Both the position numbers and the translations under genes were made by a program. 64,000 nucleotides of DNA from Streptomyces cellostaticus (GTDB lineage: Bacteria > Actinomycetota > Actinomycetes > Streptomycetales > Streptomycetaceae), in contig NZ_JALLIN010000002.1 in assembly GCF_023630175.1 (NCBI RefSeq), positions 124,001 through 188,000 of the forward strand, read 5' to 3'. Below are positions 1 through 9,700 of this stretch, piece after piece (position 1 is the first letter of the stretch; each line of letters opens with the position of its first letter). The notes below the pieces were generated by a model. The model was not told where the DNA came from and ran no database searches. It saw nothing but the letters and a program-made list of their open reading frames with translations.

Positions 1-50
1 GGAACCAGTGATTCCCGCTGGTTCCAGGGTGCTCCCGCACGGGCGGAACG

Positions 51-953
51 TCACGTGGAGGCCTGGTCGCCGTCCTCGCCGTCGAAGCTGGCGAAGTAGG
101 CGGCGGCCATGTCCTCGTCGGCGTGGCCCCGGGCGGCGGCCCGGGCGAACCGCTCGGCGGCAGCGGCGGCGACGTCGAGCCGTACTCCGCCCCGCTCCCC
201 GGCCTCGACGATGAGCCGGGCGTCCTTCTCCGCGGTGCCCACGGCGAAGGAGGCGGGCGTCAGCTTCCCGTCCAGCACCAGGTCGGACTTGGCGCGCAGG
301 TATCCCATGTCGAGCGGGCCGCCCTCGATGAGGCCGAAGAACTCCTGCGGGTCCACGTCGAGCGCCTTGGCGAGGGCCAGTACCTCGCCGGCCGCCGCGG
401 TGACCGCGAGGACCCAGCTGTTGGCGACCAGCTTGAGCCGGCTGGCGCTGCCCGCGGCCCCGTCGTCGCCGGTCCACACGGTCCGGACGCCGACCGCGCC
501 GAAGACGGGCGCGAGCGTCTCCCGGCCCCCGGCCGGCCCGGCGGCCAGCACGGTGAGCTGACCGGCCTCGGCGGGCCGGCGGGTGCCGAGGACGGGGGCG
601 TCGTAGAACACCAGCCCGTGCCCCGCGGCGAATCCGGCGAGCTCGGCGACGAGCTCCGTGCCGACGGTGGTGCACTGCGCCCACACGGCGCCGGAGCGCA
701 GCGCCGGTGCCGCCTCGCGCATGACGTCCAGGGCGGTGTTGCCGTCGTAGAGCATGGTCAGGACGACGTCGGCGCCCTCGACGGCCTCGGCGGGCGTGCC
801 GGCGACCCGGATCCCGTCCGAGGCCAGCGGCTCGGCCTTCTGCCTGGTGCGGTTCCAGGCCCGCACGCCCAGTCCGGCGTGGGCGATGTTGCGGGCCATC
901 GCGGCACCCATGATGCCGGTGCCCAGTACGGCGACGGTCGGCTTGTCGGTCAT
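51..953 (-). CDS. NAD(P)-dependent oxidoreductase, 3-hydroxyisobutyrate dehydrogenase family
   Basis: 300-residue cytoplasmic enzyme of the beta-hydroxyacid dehydrogenase family. The Rossmann motif GTGIMG lies near residues 11-16 and the family lysine is in RLKLVANSW in the second half; the C-terminal half is the all-helical substrate domain. The family oxidises beta-hydroxyacids or reduces imines/succinic semialdehyde; the substrate cannot be told here. The start is set at MTDKPTV because a good ribosome site (AGGGAG, about 8 nt upstream) precedes it; a longer frame to 1040 only reads through an 18-bp tandem repeat and gives a Gly-Pro-Arg string. A broken EamA transporter lies upstream on the same strand. 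Confidence 0.85.
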   Translation of the reverse strand: MTDKPTVAVLGTGIMGAAMARNIAHAGLGVRAWNRTRQKAEPLASDGIRVAGTPAEAVEGADVVLTMLYDGNTALDVMREAAPALRSGAVWAQCTTVGTELVAELAGFAAGHGLVFYDAPVLGTRRPAEAGQLTVLAAGPAGGRETLAPVFGAVGVRTVWTGDDGAAGSASRLKLVANSWVLAVTAAAGEVLALAKALDVDPQEFFGLIEGGPLDMGYLRAKSDLVLDGKLTPASFAVGTAEKDARLIVEAGERGGVRLDVAAAAAERFARAAARGHADEDMAAAYFASFDGEDGDQAST

Positions 954-991
954 GGTCGGCTCCCTGTCGTACGGATCGTGACCCCGGGGTG

Positions 992-1027
992 CTGGCCCTC
1001 GTGGTCCCACTGGCCCTCGTGGCCCCA
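992..1027. repeat. tandem 18-bp repeat (2 copies) upstream of oxidoreductase
   Basis: Two adjacent 18-bp copies, CTGGCCCTCGTGGTCCCA and the same with one change, lie about 40-75 bp upstream of the oxidoreductase start. They could be operator half-sites or slippage; nothing more can be said. Confidence 0.6.
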
Positions 1028-1070
1028 CGTCATCCTCCACGGGTCACCACTGCGGGCCGTTCCTTTCCGC

Positions 1071-1197
1071 CTACCCGGCGTGCAGCATCAGCCCGATGCC
1101 CACGACCAGCAGGCCCGCCGCGGCGATCCGGGGCGCGCCGAACCGTTCCTTGAAGAACACCGCGCCGATGGCCGCGCCGACGATGATCGATGTCATA
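1071..1197 (-). pseudogene. EamA/DMT transporter, C-terminal fragment
   Basis: Minus-strand sequence encodes SIIVGAAIGAVFFKERFG followed by a last hydrophobic helix (AAAGLLVVGIGLML) and a stop. This is the usual final part of an EamA (DUF6) drug/metabolite transporter. The matching N-terminal half sits at 2936-3341 on the same strand, so one transporter gene has been split; roughly 100 residues from the middle are absent and about 1.7 kb of other DNA takes their place. Not expected to be functional. Confidence 0.75.
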
Positions 1198-1208
1198 CCC
1201 GGCTCATA

Positions 1209-1830
1209 CCGTGTTTGTCATGAGCCGATCCAAGGTGCTCAACGCGTGCGTCCGGTGCGACCGAGGCCGGCGCGAGGCCGCCAACCTCAGCAAGGCCGCA
1301 GCGCTCCGCATCGGAGAGGAAGCCGGACACGGCGAGATCAAGGCATGGGCATGGGAGACGCCCGCCTGGTCCGAGACTCCCTCGATGCCGGCCGCGCCCG
1401 CCTGGGCCGACTCCCCAGGCCCGACCACCCCGAACACCACCTCATCATCGACCCCGACAAGTGGGACTTCTACGAGATGGACGCCTACCGTCTCCTCGGA
1501 GACGACGAACGCGCCGCAGCCCACGCCCGATCCGTGATCCGCATCAGCACCGGCCCTGACGGAACCGAGATCCCCCCATGCGCGCCGCCGAAGCCCGCCT
1601 CACTCTCGAAGTCGCCGCCGCCCGCATGGGCGAGATCGAAGAAGCCACCGGCATGGGCACCACCGGCCCTGGAAGTCGACCGCAAATCCCTCCCGTCGCT
1701 GCTTTTAGTCGCCGACGACCTGAACAAAGAGCTACGATCCCGGTATCCGCGTGAGGCTGCCACCCGCGACTTCCACGAGCGAATCACTGTTATCAAGCGA
1801 GGGGCGGCCAAAGCCGAGCTTCCGTTTTAA
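1209..1830 (+). pseudogene. remnant of XRE-type regulator with TPR-like C-terminal region
   Basis: The reading frame must be switched several times to follow one protein. NLSKAAALRIGEEAG and GEIKAWAWET come from one frame (about 1280-1370), DPDKWDFYEMDAYRLLGDD from a second (about 1455-1500), MRAAEARLTLEVAAARMGEI from a third (about 1578-1640), and DRKSLPSLLLVADDLNKELR from the second again (about 1678-1740). These are signatures of the C-terminal part of a common Streptomyces helix-turn-helix regulator family with TPR-like repeats; the N-terminal DNA-binding domain is missing. The repeated frameshifts and lost N-terminus make it a decayed gene unless the sequence has errors. Confidence 0.65.
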
Positions 1831-1979
1831 GTTGCCGTAACGTGGTCTTGATGTGTCAGTTGGACGGATGTGCATCCGGCGTCGGAACAGGGCACTGAAC
1901 AGCGTTTCCGAACTTGGATCCCACCCCTGGCGGTATGTCGAACGTTGCCGGAGGGTGTGAGTAAAGCAACCCTGAGGTC

Positions 1980-2696
1980 ATGACCTCGTCGAGCAACAGC
2001 CCCTCGGGCGATCTCGCCGGAGAAGCCACGTCGCAAAATCAGTCCACGGCGTCGAGCCCCAAGAAGCAGTGGTACGAACAAGCACATGTGTGGATCGGAA
2101 CGTTGGTCGGCGTAGCAGCCCTTGGGCTGTCGATCCACAATCTGCTGGCCCTGCGGCGGGAACCGTCCGTCGATGTCGCTCTGCCCCATATCGCGCGTAT
2201 CGCCCAGGGAAAAGACACCTGGCTCTACTTCCAGCCCACGCTGTCAACGCGGGTCAAGACCGAGCGCGTTGAGGTGATCACCCAGGTCGAGCTTCATCTG
2301 CGACCGACAGCCGACAGAACGAAGACCCCAGCCTTCTTCTGGGACGAGACCGGATCCTTCTCCTACAACACCACATCCCACAATCTCACCTATGAGCGCG
2401 TGGCAGACCCCAGTCCACTCTTGGTGAGCCAGAGCACACCACAACAACCGCTGCTCTTGTTTAACGCCCTCGGCTGGGGCTTCGACGAAGGACGATACGA
2501 GGGCACCCTGGTACTCAAACGGGCCAGCGGACAACCACCGCTTACGAAGAGCTTTTGTCTGGCAGTGTCCAAGAGCGCTGCTACGACCATGAAGCGCGGG
2601 GGCCAGTACCAGTTCCACGACTTCCGCGACGACGTGCCGGGAAGCGACACCCAGACGACAAAGTCGAAGGGGTGCTACGTTTTGTCGCCAGTCTAG
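1980..2696 (+). CDS. membrane-anchored protein of unknown function
   Basis: 238 residues. The first 32 residues are polar and Ser/Thr/Gln-rich, then one hydrophobic segment (about 35-58, HVWIGTLVGVAALGLSIHNLL) and a soluble domain of about 180 residues rich in beta-type sequence. No family recognised. Base composition and codon use are less GC-biased than the neighbours (many A/T third positions), in line with recent acquisition. It lies inside the segment that replaces the middle of the EamA gene. Start chosen at the first ATG; the ribosome site (GAGG) is close to it, so a slightly later start is possible. Confidence 0.6.
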   Translation: MTSSSNSPSGDLAGEATSQNQSTASSPKKQWYEQAHVWIGTLVGVAALGLSIHNLLALRREPSVDVALPHIARIAQGKDTWLYFQPTLSTRVKTERVEVITQVELHLRPTADRTKTPAFFWDETGSFSYNTTSHNLTYERVADPSPLLVSQSTPQQPLLLFNALGWGFDEGRYEGTLVLKRASGQPPLTKSFCLAVSKSAATTMKRGGQYQFHDFRDDVPGSDTQTTKSKGCYVLSPV

Positions 2697-2731
2697 CAAT
2701 TCTGACCTCCGGGGCCTTACGAGGATCGGAG

Positions 2732-2914
2732 TCAGCTGCGGATGATCTCGTAGAGAAAACGCCCAGAAGAGGAGTATACGGAGGCCTTGCCGTCATCGGC
2801 GAACTCAATTACGTACGAGCTCTCATTCGGCGATTGAGTCACATTCAAGGCGTAGCGGCCACTGGAATTTGCACCCTGGGAGAAAGTACATTCCATGGGC
2901 CCACCGACATCCAA
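2732..2914 (-). CDS. small unknown protein or gene fragment
   Basis: Sixty residues with normal amino-acid composition (FSQGANSSGRYALNV, VIEFADDGKASVYSS), lower GC than the surroundings and no convincing ribosome site. It abuts the EamA break point, so it may be the C-terminal end of a gene whose start was lost when the segment was inserted. No family recognised. Confidence 0.3.
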   Translation of the reverse strand: MDVGGPMECTFSQGANSSGRYALNVTQSPNESSYVIEFADDGKASVYSSSGRFLYEIIRS

Positions 2915-2935
2915 GAACCGCCCTTGACCGGCCGC

Positions 2936-3341
2936 GCAGACCCCACAGGCTGACGCCGGTGAGACCGACGCAGGACACGGCGATCCCGGCCGCCGCCCAC
3001 GTTCCGGGGACCTCGTGCGCGAACAGGGCCGCCGGCACGGTCACCACGAGCGGCGCGGTGCCGCGGGCGTTCGGGTAGGTCTGACCGAAGTCGCCCAGGC
3101 GGAAGGAGGTCATCAGCAGGGCGTAGTAGACGATGTGCACGGCCGCCGAGCAGAGCAGGTACGGCCGGGCGGGCCCGGCCGGGAACGGCGCGAACACCGC
3201 CAGGGCGAGGCCGATCAGCAGGCCGCCGCCCGAGATCAGGGTGAACCCGACCAGCTTGTCGGTGATCCGGTGCGCGATGGCGTTCCAGCTCGCGTGCGTC
3301 ACCGCGGCGAGCAGCACCGCCGCGGTGACCAGAGGCGTCAC
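2936..3341 (-). pseudogene. EamA/DMT transporter, N-terminal half
   Basis: Starts at a GTG whose bases overlap the stop of a tiny upstream frame (GTGA). It encodes about 135 residues with four or more hydrophobic helices and the typical stretch GQTYPNARGTAPLVVT, then leaves the family at LWGLRGRS near 2940 and runs into unrelated sequence. The C-terminal end is at 1071-1197. Intact family members are about 280-300 residues, so this half alone should not transport. Confidence 0.75.
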
Positions 3342-3427
3342 TCGGCCTGCTCGCGCACCCGTTGCACGTCCACGCGCGAGGCGCCGTCCATCAGCCCGCC
3401 GCCGGCCCGCGGCGGCGGGCGGGAAGA

Positions 3428-3470
3428 AGCCGGTGAGGGCGGCCCCGTCCCCACGGATCCCTCACCGGCT
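3428..3470 (-). terminator. hairpin terminator after MMPL exporter
   Basis: Perfect 12-bp arms (AGCCGGTGAGGG / CCCTCACCGGCT) around a 19-nt loop, about 20 nt beyond the MMPL stop. Confidence 0.7.
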
Positions 3471-3490
3471 GGTCCTCCTGCAGCGGTACG

Positions 3491-5707
3491 TCAGGCGCTT
3501 ACCAGCTCCCTCTCCTGGTCGGGTCCGGGCCCGCGGTCCGCGTCGGTGCGCAGTCCGTCGCCCTCGACGTCCACGTTGGGCAGCGCCCGGTCCAGCCACC
3601 TCGGCAGCCACCAGGCCCGCTTGCCGAGCAGGGCGAGCACCGCCGGGACGATGGCCATGCGGACGATGAACGCGTCGAAGAAGACGGCGACGGCGAGACC
3701 GAAGCCGATCATCTTCACCATCGACTCGCTGGAGCCGATGAAGCCGGAGAAGACGGCGATCATGATGACGGCGGCGGCCGTGACCACCCGCGCCCCGTGC
3801 CGGAAGCCGGTGACGACGGCCTGGCCGGGCTTCTCCCCGTGGACGTACGCCTCGCGCATCCGGGTGACGAGGAACACCTCGTAGTCCATGGCGAGGCCGA
3901 AGACCACACCGACCATGAAGATCGGCATCATCGACATGACCGGGCCGGTCTCCTCGACGTTCATCAGGTCCGACAGCCAGCCCCACTGGAAGACCGCGAC
4001 CACGGCGCCGAGGGCGGCCATCACGCTGAGCAGGAAGCCGAGGGCCGCCTTCAGCGGGACGAGGATCGACCGGAAGACCACGATCAGCAGCAGGAACGCG
4101 AGGCCGACCACGAGGGCGAGGTACGGCAGCAGGGCGTCGTTCAGCTTCTGCGAGACGTCGATGTTCATCGCCGTGGAGCCGGTGACCAGCACCTTCGCGT
4201 CGGTCGCGGAGGTGATGTCGGCGCCCTTGTCGCGGATGGCGTGCACCAGGTCCTCGGTGGTGGTCGACGACGGCTTGGAGTCCGGGACGACGGTGATCGT
4301 CGCGGTGTCACCCGCCTTGTTGGGCGTGGCCGGGGTGACCGTGACGACGTCCTTCAGGCCCTTGATCTCGTCGCCGACCTTGGTGAAGGCCGTCTTCGGG
4401 TGGTCGCTGTCCTTGGCGTCGATCACGACCATCAGGGGGCCGTTGAAGCCGGGGCCGAAGCCCTCGGAGAGGAGGTCGTAGGCGCGGCGCTGGGTGGTGG
4501 AGACCGGCTGGGAGCCGTCGTCGGGCAGGCCGAGTTCCAGGGAGGCGGCCGGGATGGCCGCCGCGCCGAGGCCGATCACACCGAGCAGCAGCACGGCGAC
4601 CGGGCGGCGTACGACGAAGCTCGCCCAGCGGGTGCCCATGTTCGGGCGGCCCGGCTTCTTCGGGGTCCGGCCCCCGCCGAGCAGCCTGCTCTTCTCGCCG
4701 GCCGGCTTGATCCGGCGTCCCGCGTAGCCGAGCAGCGCCGGGATCAGGGTGAGCGCGATCAGGACCGCGACGGCGACGGTGCCGGCGGCGGCGACGCCCA
4801 TCTTGGTCAGCATCGGGATGTTGACCACGGAGAGGCCCACCAGGGCGATGACGACGGTCAGTCCGGCGAAGACCACCGCCGAGCCCGCCGTGCCGACGGC
4901 CCGGCCGACCGCCTCCTCGCGTTCGCGGCCCTCGGCGAGTTCGGCGCGGTAGCGGGAGACGATGAACAGGGCGTAGTCGATGCCGACGGCGAGGCCGATC
5001 ATCGAGGCCAGCGTGGAGGTGGTCGAACCCAGGTCCAGGGCGCTGGCCAGCGCGGTGATCGTGGAGACGCCGATACCGACGCCGATGATCGCGGTCAGCA
5101 GCGGGAATCCGGCCGCGAGCAGCGAGCCGAAGGTGATGACGAGGACGACCGCGGCGATCGCGATGCCGATGACCTCGCTGGAGCCGGTCTCGGGGGTCGC
5201 GGTCAGCGCGTCACCGCCGATCTCGACCGTCAGCCCGGCCTGCCGCGCGTCCTGCCCGGCGTCCTTCAGGGCGTCCCTGGCGGAGTCCTCCAGCTCCATG
5301 CCGGAGACCTTGTACTTCACGGACGCGTAGGCGATGGTGCCGTCCTTGCTGACGGCGTGCCCGGCGTACGGGTCGGCGACGGAGGCGACCTCGGAGCCGC
5401 TCTGCAGCTCCTTCACCGTCTTGCGGACGGTGGCCTTGTTCGCCTTGTCCGTCATCTTCTCGCCGTCCGGCGCCTTGAAGACGACCCGTGCGGTGGCGCC
5501 GTCGGCGCTCATCCCGGGGTAGCGCTGTTCCAGCAGGTCGAAGGCCTTCTGGGCCTCCGTACCGGGGACGGAGAAGGAGGTGTTGCCGGCGGGCGGCGCG
5601 GAGGCGGCGCCCACCCCGGCGAGGGTGAGCAGCGCGACCCATACGAGTGCGACGAAGTGCCGTCGCCGGAAGGCGAGCCGGCCGAGTTTGTAGAGGAACG
5701 TGGCCAC
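3491..5707 (-). CDS. MMPL/RND family exporter
   Basis: 738-residue inner-membrane protein of the MMPL branch of RND transporters, proton-driven exporters of lipids or drugs in Actinobacteria. Two repeats are visible: an N-terminal helix (about 15-35), a large extracytoplasmic loop, then a five-helix bundle with the conserved GLAVGIDYALFIVSRYR (about 240); the pattern repeats with GVVFGLAMDYEVFLVTRMRE (about 600). Start is GTG with GGGAG upstream. It follows a TetR gene (123 bp apart, same strand) with an operator in front of that gene, so the two probably form a repressor-exporter operon. The substrate is not deducible. Confidence 0.88.
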   Translation of the reverse strand: MATFLYKLGRLAFRRRHFVALVWVALLTLAGVGAASAPPAGNTSFSVPGTEAQKAFDLLEQRYPGMSADGATARVVFKAPDGEKMTDKANKATVRKTVKELQSGSEVASVADPYAGHAVSKDGTIAYASVKYKVSGMELEDSARDALKDAGQDARQAGLTVEIGGDALTATPETGSSEVIGIAIAAVVLVITFGSLLAAGFPLLTAIIGVGIGVSTITALASALDLGSTTSTLASMIGLAVGIDYALFIVSRYRAELAEGREREEAVGRAVGTAGSAVVFAGLTVVIALVGLSVVNIPMLTKMGVAAAGTVAVAVLIALTLIPALLGYAGRRIKPAGEKSRLLGGGRTPKKPGRPNMGTRWASFVVRRPVAVLLLGVIGLGAAAIPAASLELGLPDDGSQPVSTTQRRAYDLLSEGFGPGFNGPLMVVIDAKDSDHPKTAFTKVGDEIKGLKDVVTVTPATPNKAGDTATITVVPDSKPSSTTTEDLVHAIRDKGADITSATDAKVLVTGSTAMNIDVSQKLNDALLPYLALVVGLAFLLLIVVFRSILVPLKAALGFLLSVMAALGAVVAVFQWGWLSDLMNVEETGPVMSMMPIFMVGVVFGLAMDYEVFLVTRMREAYVHGEKPGQAVVTGFRHGARVVTAAAVIMIAVFSGFIGSSESMVKMIGFGLAVAVFFDAFIVRMAIVPAVLALLGKRAWWLPRWLDRALPNVDVEGDGLRTDADRGPGPDQERELVSA

Positions 5708-5830
5708 GAGGGCGTACTCCCGGTCAGGTCGTGGGTTCGGTCTGGGCAGGGTGGATCAGCCCGACGACGTGAGCGGTGACGTCAGATGGTGGGCTTGCCG
5801 GGGAGGGCGATCAGGGGACGAACAGCGCGA

Positions 5831-6430
5831 TCAGGAGGTGGCGACGCCGAGGGCGGGGAGGACCACGGCGTCGATGTACGAGGTGAGGAAGGCCTGGGTG
5901 GGCGGCTGGTCGTCGAGCAGCGCCCGGGTGGCGAAGCCGCCGACCATCATGTGCAGCAGGAAGTCGAGCGCGGGACAGTCCGGGCGGACCTCGCCCCGGT
6001 CGATCGCACGCTGGATCACCTGGTGGAAGCCGGAGATCTCCGGCTCCACGAGCTGGGCCCGGAAGGCCTCGCGCAGATCCGGGTTGTTGTGCATCGCCAT
6101 GGCGACGCCCCGCATGAGCGCCGAGTTCTGCTCGATGGTGCAGTCGTCCTCGAGCAGCACCAGCGCGTGCAGGTCGCCCCGGAGGGTGCCGGTGTCGATC
6201 TCACCGATCCGGTCGGGCTTGCCGTGCCGGATGGCCTTCACGACCAGGTCGGCCTTGCCGCCCCACTGGCGGTAGAGCGTGGCCTTGCTGGACCGGGTGC
6301 GGGCGGCCACGGCGTCCATGGTGAGGGCGTCGTAGCCGACTTCGCGAAGCAGGTCGAGCACGGCCTCGTACAACTCGGCCTCGCGTTCGGGCGTGATTCG
6401 GCTGCGACGCGCGGTGGCGGTCTCAGTCAT
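5831..6430 (-). CDS. TetR family repressor of the MMPL operon
   Basis: 199 residues. The N-terminal helix-turn-helix is clear (YDALTMDAVAARTRSSKATLYRQWGGKADLV, about 35-65) and the C-terminal part resembles the TetR_C ligand domain. ATG at 6430 is preferred over the longer frame to 6484, which would run through the operator. It is first gene of an operon with the MMPL exporter, and a strong palindrome containing ACGGTTTCGT occurs just upstream, so autoregulation relieved by an exporter substrate is the simplest model. Confidence 0.85.
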   Translation of the reverse strand: MTETATARRSRITPEREAELYEAVLDLLREVGYDALTMDAVAARTRSSKATLYRQWGGKADLVVKAIRHGKPDRIGEIDTGTLRGDLHALVLLEDDCTIEQNSALMRGVAMAMHNNPDLREAFRAQLVEPEISGFHQVIQRAIDRGEVRPDCPALDFLLHMMVGGFATRALLDDQPPTQAFLTSYIDAVVLPALGVATS

Positions 6431-6467
6431 GTCTCTCACCTTCCCGATGCGGCTGCCCGCTTGGAAC

Positions 6468-6530
6468 GACACGGTTTCGTACACAACGAATGTACCCCAG
6501 CCTCAAGCGAAACGAAACGGTTTCGTTCGT
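6468..6530. promoter_or_regulatory. probable TetR operator, two sites
   Basis: A perfect 17-bp palindrome AACGAAACGGTTTCGTT lies at 6511-6527, and a second copy of ACGGTTTCGT at 6471-6480, 40 bp closer to the tetR start. Placement between tetR and the divergent tricorn gene fits repression of tetR-MMPL and perhaps of the tricorn promoter. Confidence 0.6.
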
Positions 6531-6707
6531 GTGCTGGGTCACCCCTGTCGGATTTCCATAAGGGGACGCCCCGGGCCGGTCTTCGCGAGGTGGCGCGCCG
6601 GAGCGGTCCGCATGGGGCGGCGCGCCCCGGACCGGCCCGCTTCCGCTCCCGCCCCGCCCCGGACCGCTCCGGTTGCCGGCCCCCCTCCCCCGGAAAAGCA
6701 TGAGGAG

Positions 6708-9700
6708 GTGAGCTATCTGCGCCTGCCCCACCTCAACGGCGACCTGCTGTGCTTCGTGGCCGAGGACGACCTCTGGCTGGCCCCCCTGGACTCCCCGGAC
6801 CGGGCCTGGCGGCTGACCGTGGACCGCGCCAAGACCGGGCACCCCCGCTTCTCCCCCGACGGCCGCCACATCGCCTACACCACCTGGCGCACCCTGGTGC
6901 CCGAGATCCACCTCGTCGGCGCCGGTGGCGGACCCGCGCGGCAGCTCACGTACTGGGGCAGCGCCGACACCCAGGTGTGCGGCTGGACCCCGGACGGCGA
7001 CATCCTCGCCGTCACCTCCCACGGCGAGCCCTTCTCCTACTTCACCTGGGCCTACAAGGTGACCACGGACGGCGCCCCCGGCCGCAGACTGCCCTGGGGG
7101 CCGGTCGCCGACATCCAGGTCGCCGACATCGACGGCGAGCGCAGAAGCCTGCTGCTCACCGGCACCCCACCGCACGAACCGGCCTCCTGGAAGCGGTACC
7201 GGGGCGGTGCCATGGGCCGGCTCTGGCTGCACGGAGAGCGGCTGCTGCCGGACATCGGCGGGCACCTGCACTCCCCCATGTTCGTCGGCGGCCGGATCGC
7301 CTTCCTCTCCGACCACGAGGGCGTCGGCAACCTCTACTCCTGCGCGCACGACGGCACCGACCTGCGCCGCCACACCGACCACGACGCCTTCTACGCCCGG
7401 CACGCCTCGAGCGACGGCAGCCGGGTGGTCTACCAGTGCGCGGGGGAGCTGTGGCTCGTGGAGGACTTCGCCCCGGACGCCCTGCCGCGCAGGCTCGACA
7501 TCCGGCTCGGCGGTCCGCGCGCCGGGCGCCGCCGGCACCAGGTGCCGGCTTCCCAGCACGTGGACGGCATCTCCATGGACGAGACCGGGCGGGCCAGCGC
7601 GGTCGTCGTCCGGGGCAGCCTGTACTGGCTCACGCACCGGGACGGCCCGTCCCGCACGATCACGGACACGCCCGGGGTCCGGGTCCGGCTGCCGGAGATG
7701 CTCGGCACCACCGGGCGGGTGGCGTACGTGACCGACGCCGAGGGCGAGGACGCCGTCGAGATCGCCCGGCTCCCCCGCGCCTCCGGCGACCGCGCCACGC
7801 GCCGGCTGGGCCGGGGCGGGCTGGGGCGGGTCCTGGAGATGGTGTCCGACCCACTGGGCGAACGGCTGGCCGTCGCCTCCCACGACGGACGGCTGCTGCT
7901 GATCGACGTCGCGGACGAGGAGGGGGCCGAGGGCGTGGAAGGGGCCGCCGCCGGGGGCCCGGTGGCCCGCGGGGACGGCGAGGAGAGCGGGAAGAGCGGG
8001 GACGCCAACGGCTCCGGGGCGTCCGGCGGCGGGGCCGCGGCGGCCCCGGACGACCGGGTCACCGAGCTGGTCCGGTCCGTCAACGGCCCCGTCCGCGACC
8101 TCGCCTTCTCCCCCGACGGCTCCTGGGTCGCCTGGTCACACCCGGGGATCGGCCGCTCGCTGCGGCAGATCAGGCTGGCCCGCATCAAGGACCGGCACGT
8201 CGTCGACGTCACCAACGGCCGCTTCGAGGACGAGAACCCCGTCTTCACCCGGGACGGCCGCTACCTCGCCTTCCTGTCCTGGCGCGGCTTCGACCCGGTG
8301 TACGACGTCCACACCGGCGACCTGTCCTTCCCGCTGGGCTGCCGCCCCTACCTGGTCCCGCTCTCCTCGGCGACCCCCTCCCCCTTCGCCCTGAACCCCG
8401 AGGGCCGCCCGGCCGCCGGGGGGCTCGACCCGATCGAGGACCAGGGCGGCGCGGAGGGCGGCGCGGTGATCGTGGAGGTGGCGGGACTGGAGAACCGGGT
8501 GACCCCGTTCCCGGTCGTCGCCTCCAAGTACTCCGCGCTGCACCCGGTGGCCGGCGGGGGGCTGGTCTGGCTGCGCTGGCCCATCTCCGGGGCGCTCGGC
8601 GAGACCTTCGCCAACCCGGCCGACATCAGCGGCCGGCCGACGCTCGAGTACTTCAACATCGCCAAGGCCAAGAAGTCCGAACTGGTGGACCACCTGGACT
8701 GGTTCGCGGTGAGCGGGGACGCGACCCGGCTGATGGTCGTCGACGAGGGCGACCTGCGGGCGGTGCCGTCGACCGAGCCCGGCGACGGCGACACGACCGT
8801 CTGGATCGACATGCGCCGCATCGTGCACCACGCCGATCCGCCCGCCGAGTGGCGCCAGGCCTACGACGAGGCCGGGCGGCTCATCCGCGCCTACTTCTGG
8901 GACCCCGGAATGTGCGGCATCGACTGGGACGGGGTGCTCGCCCAGTACCGGCCCCTGGTCGAACAGGTCGCCTCCCCCGACGACTTCGCCGATCTGCTGC
9001 GCGAGGTCCTCGGCGAGCTGGGCACCTCGCACGCCTACGTCACCGCCGCCCGCCACAACGAGGGACCGCCCCACTACCAGCGCCGGCAGGGCCTGCTCGG
9101 CGCCAACCTCGTCGAACGGCACGGCGGTTGGGCCGTCAAACGCATCCTGCCCGGCGACTCCTCCGACTCCAAGGCACGCTCACCGCTGGCCGGCACGGGC
9201 ATCCGTGAGGGCGCCGTGCTGACCCACGTGGACGGCCGCCCCGTCGATCCGTCGACCGGGCCGTACCCGCTGCTCGCGGGCTCGGGCGGGACGACGACGG
9301 AGCTGACGTTCGCCCCGCCGCCGGGCGAACCGGGGCGGGCCCGGCGGGTCGCCGTCATGCCGCTCGTCGACGAACGGCCCCTGCGCTACCAGGACTGGGT
9401 GGCCAAACGCCGCGAGGTCGTCCGGGAGCTGAGCGGCGGCCGGTGCGGGTACCTGCACATCCCCGACATGGGCGGCTCCGGCTGGGCCCAGTTCAACCGG
9501 GACCTGCGCATGGAGGTGTCCCGGCCGGCGCTGATCGTGGACGTGCGCGGCAACGCGGGCGGGCACATCAGCGAACTCGTCATCGAGACGCTGAGCCGCA
9601 CGATCCTCGGCTGGGACCTGACCCGCGACGCCCAGCCGGTGTCGTACACCTCGAACGCGCCCCGGGGTCCGGTCGTGGCCCTCGCCGACGAGGCGACCTC

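Noticed and set aside
3797..5779. 660-codon open frame antisense to the MMPL gene
   Set aside because: His/Asp/Arg/Gly-rich low-complexity translation, typical of the opposite strand of a high-GC gene; the MMPL frame has full family motifs. Other long antisense frames (for example in 41711-43915 and 45708-47327) are rejected for the same reason.
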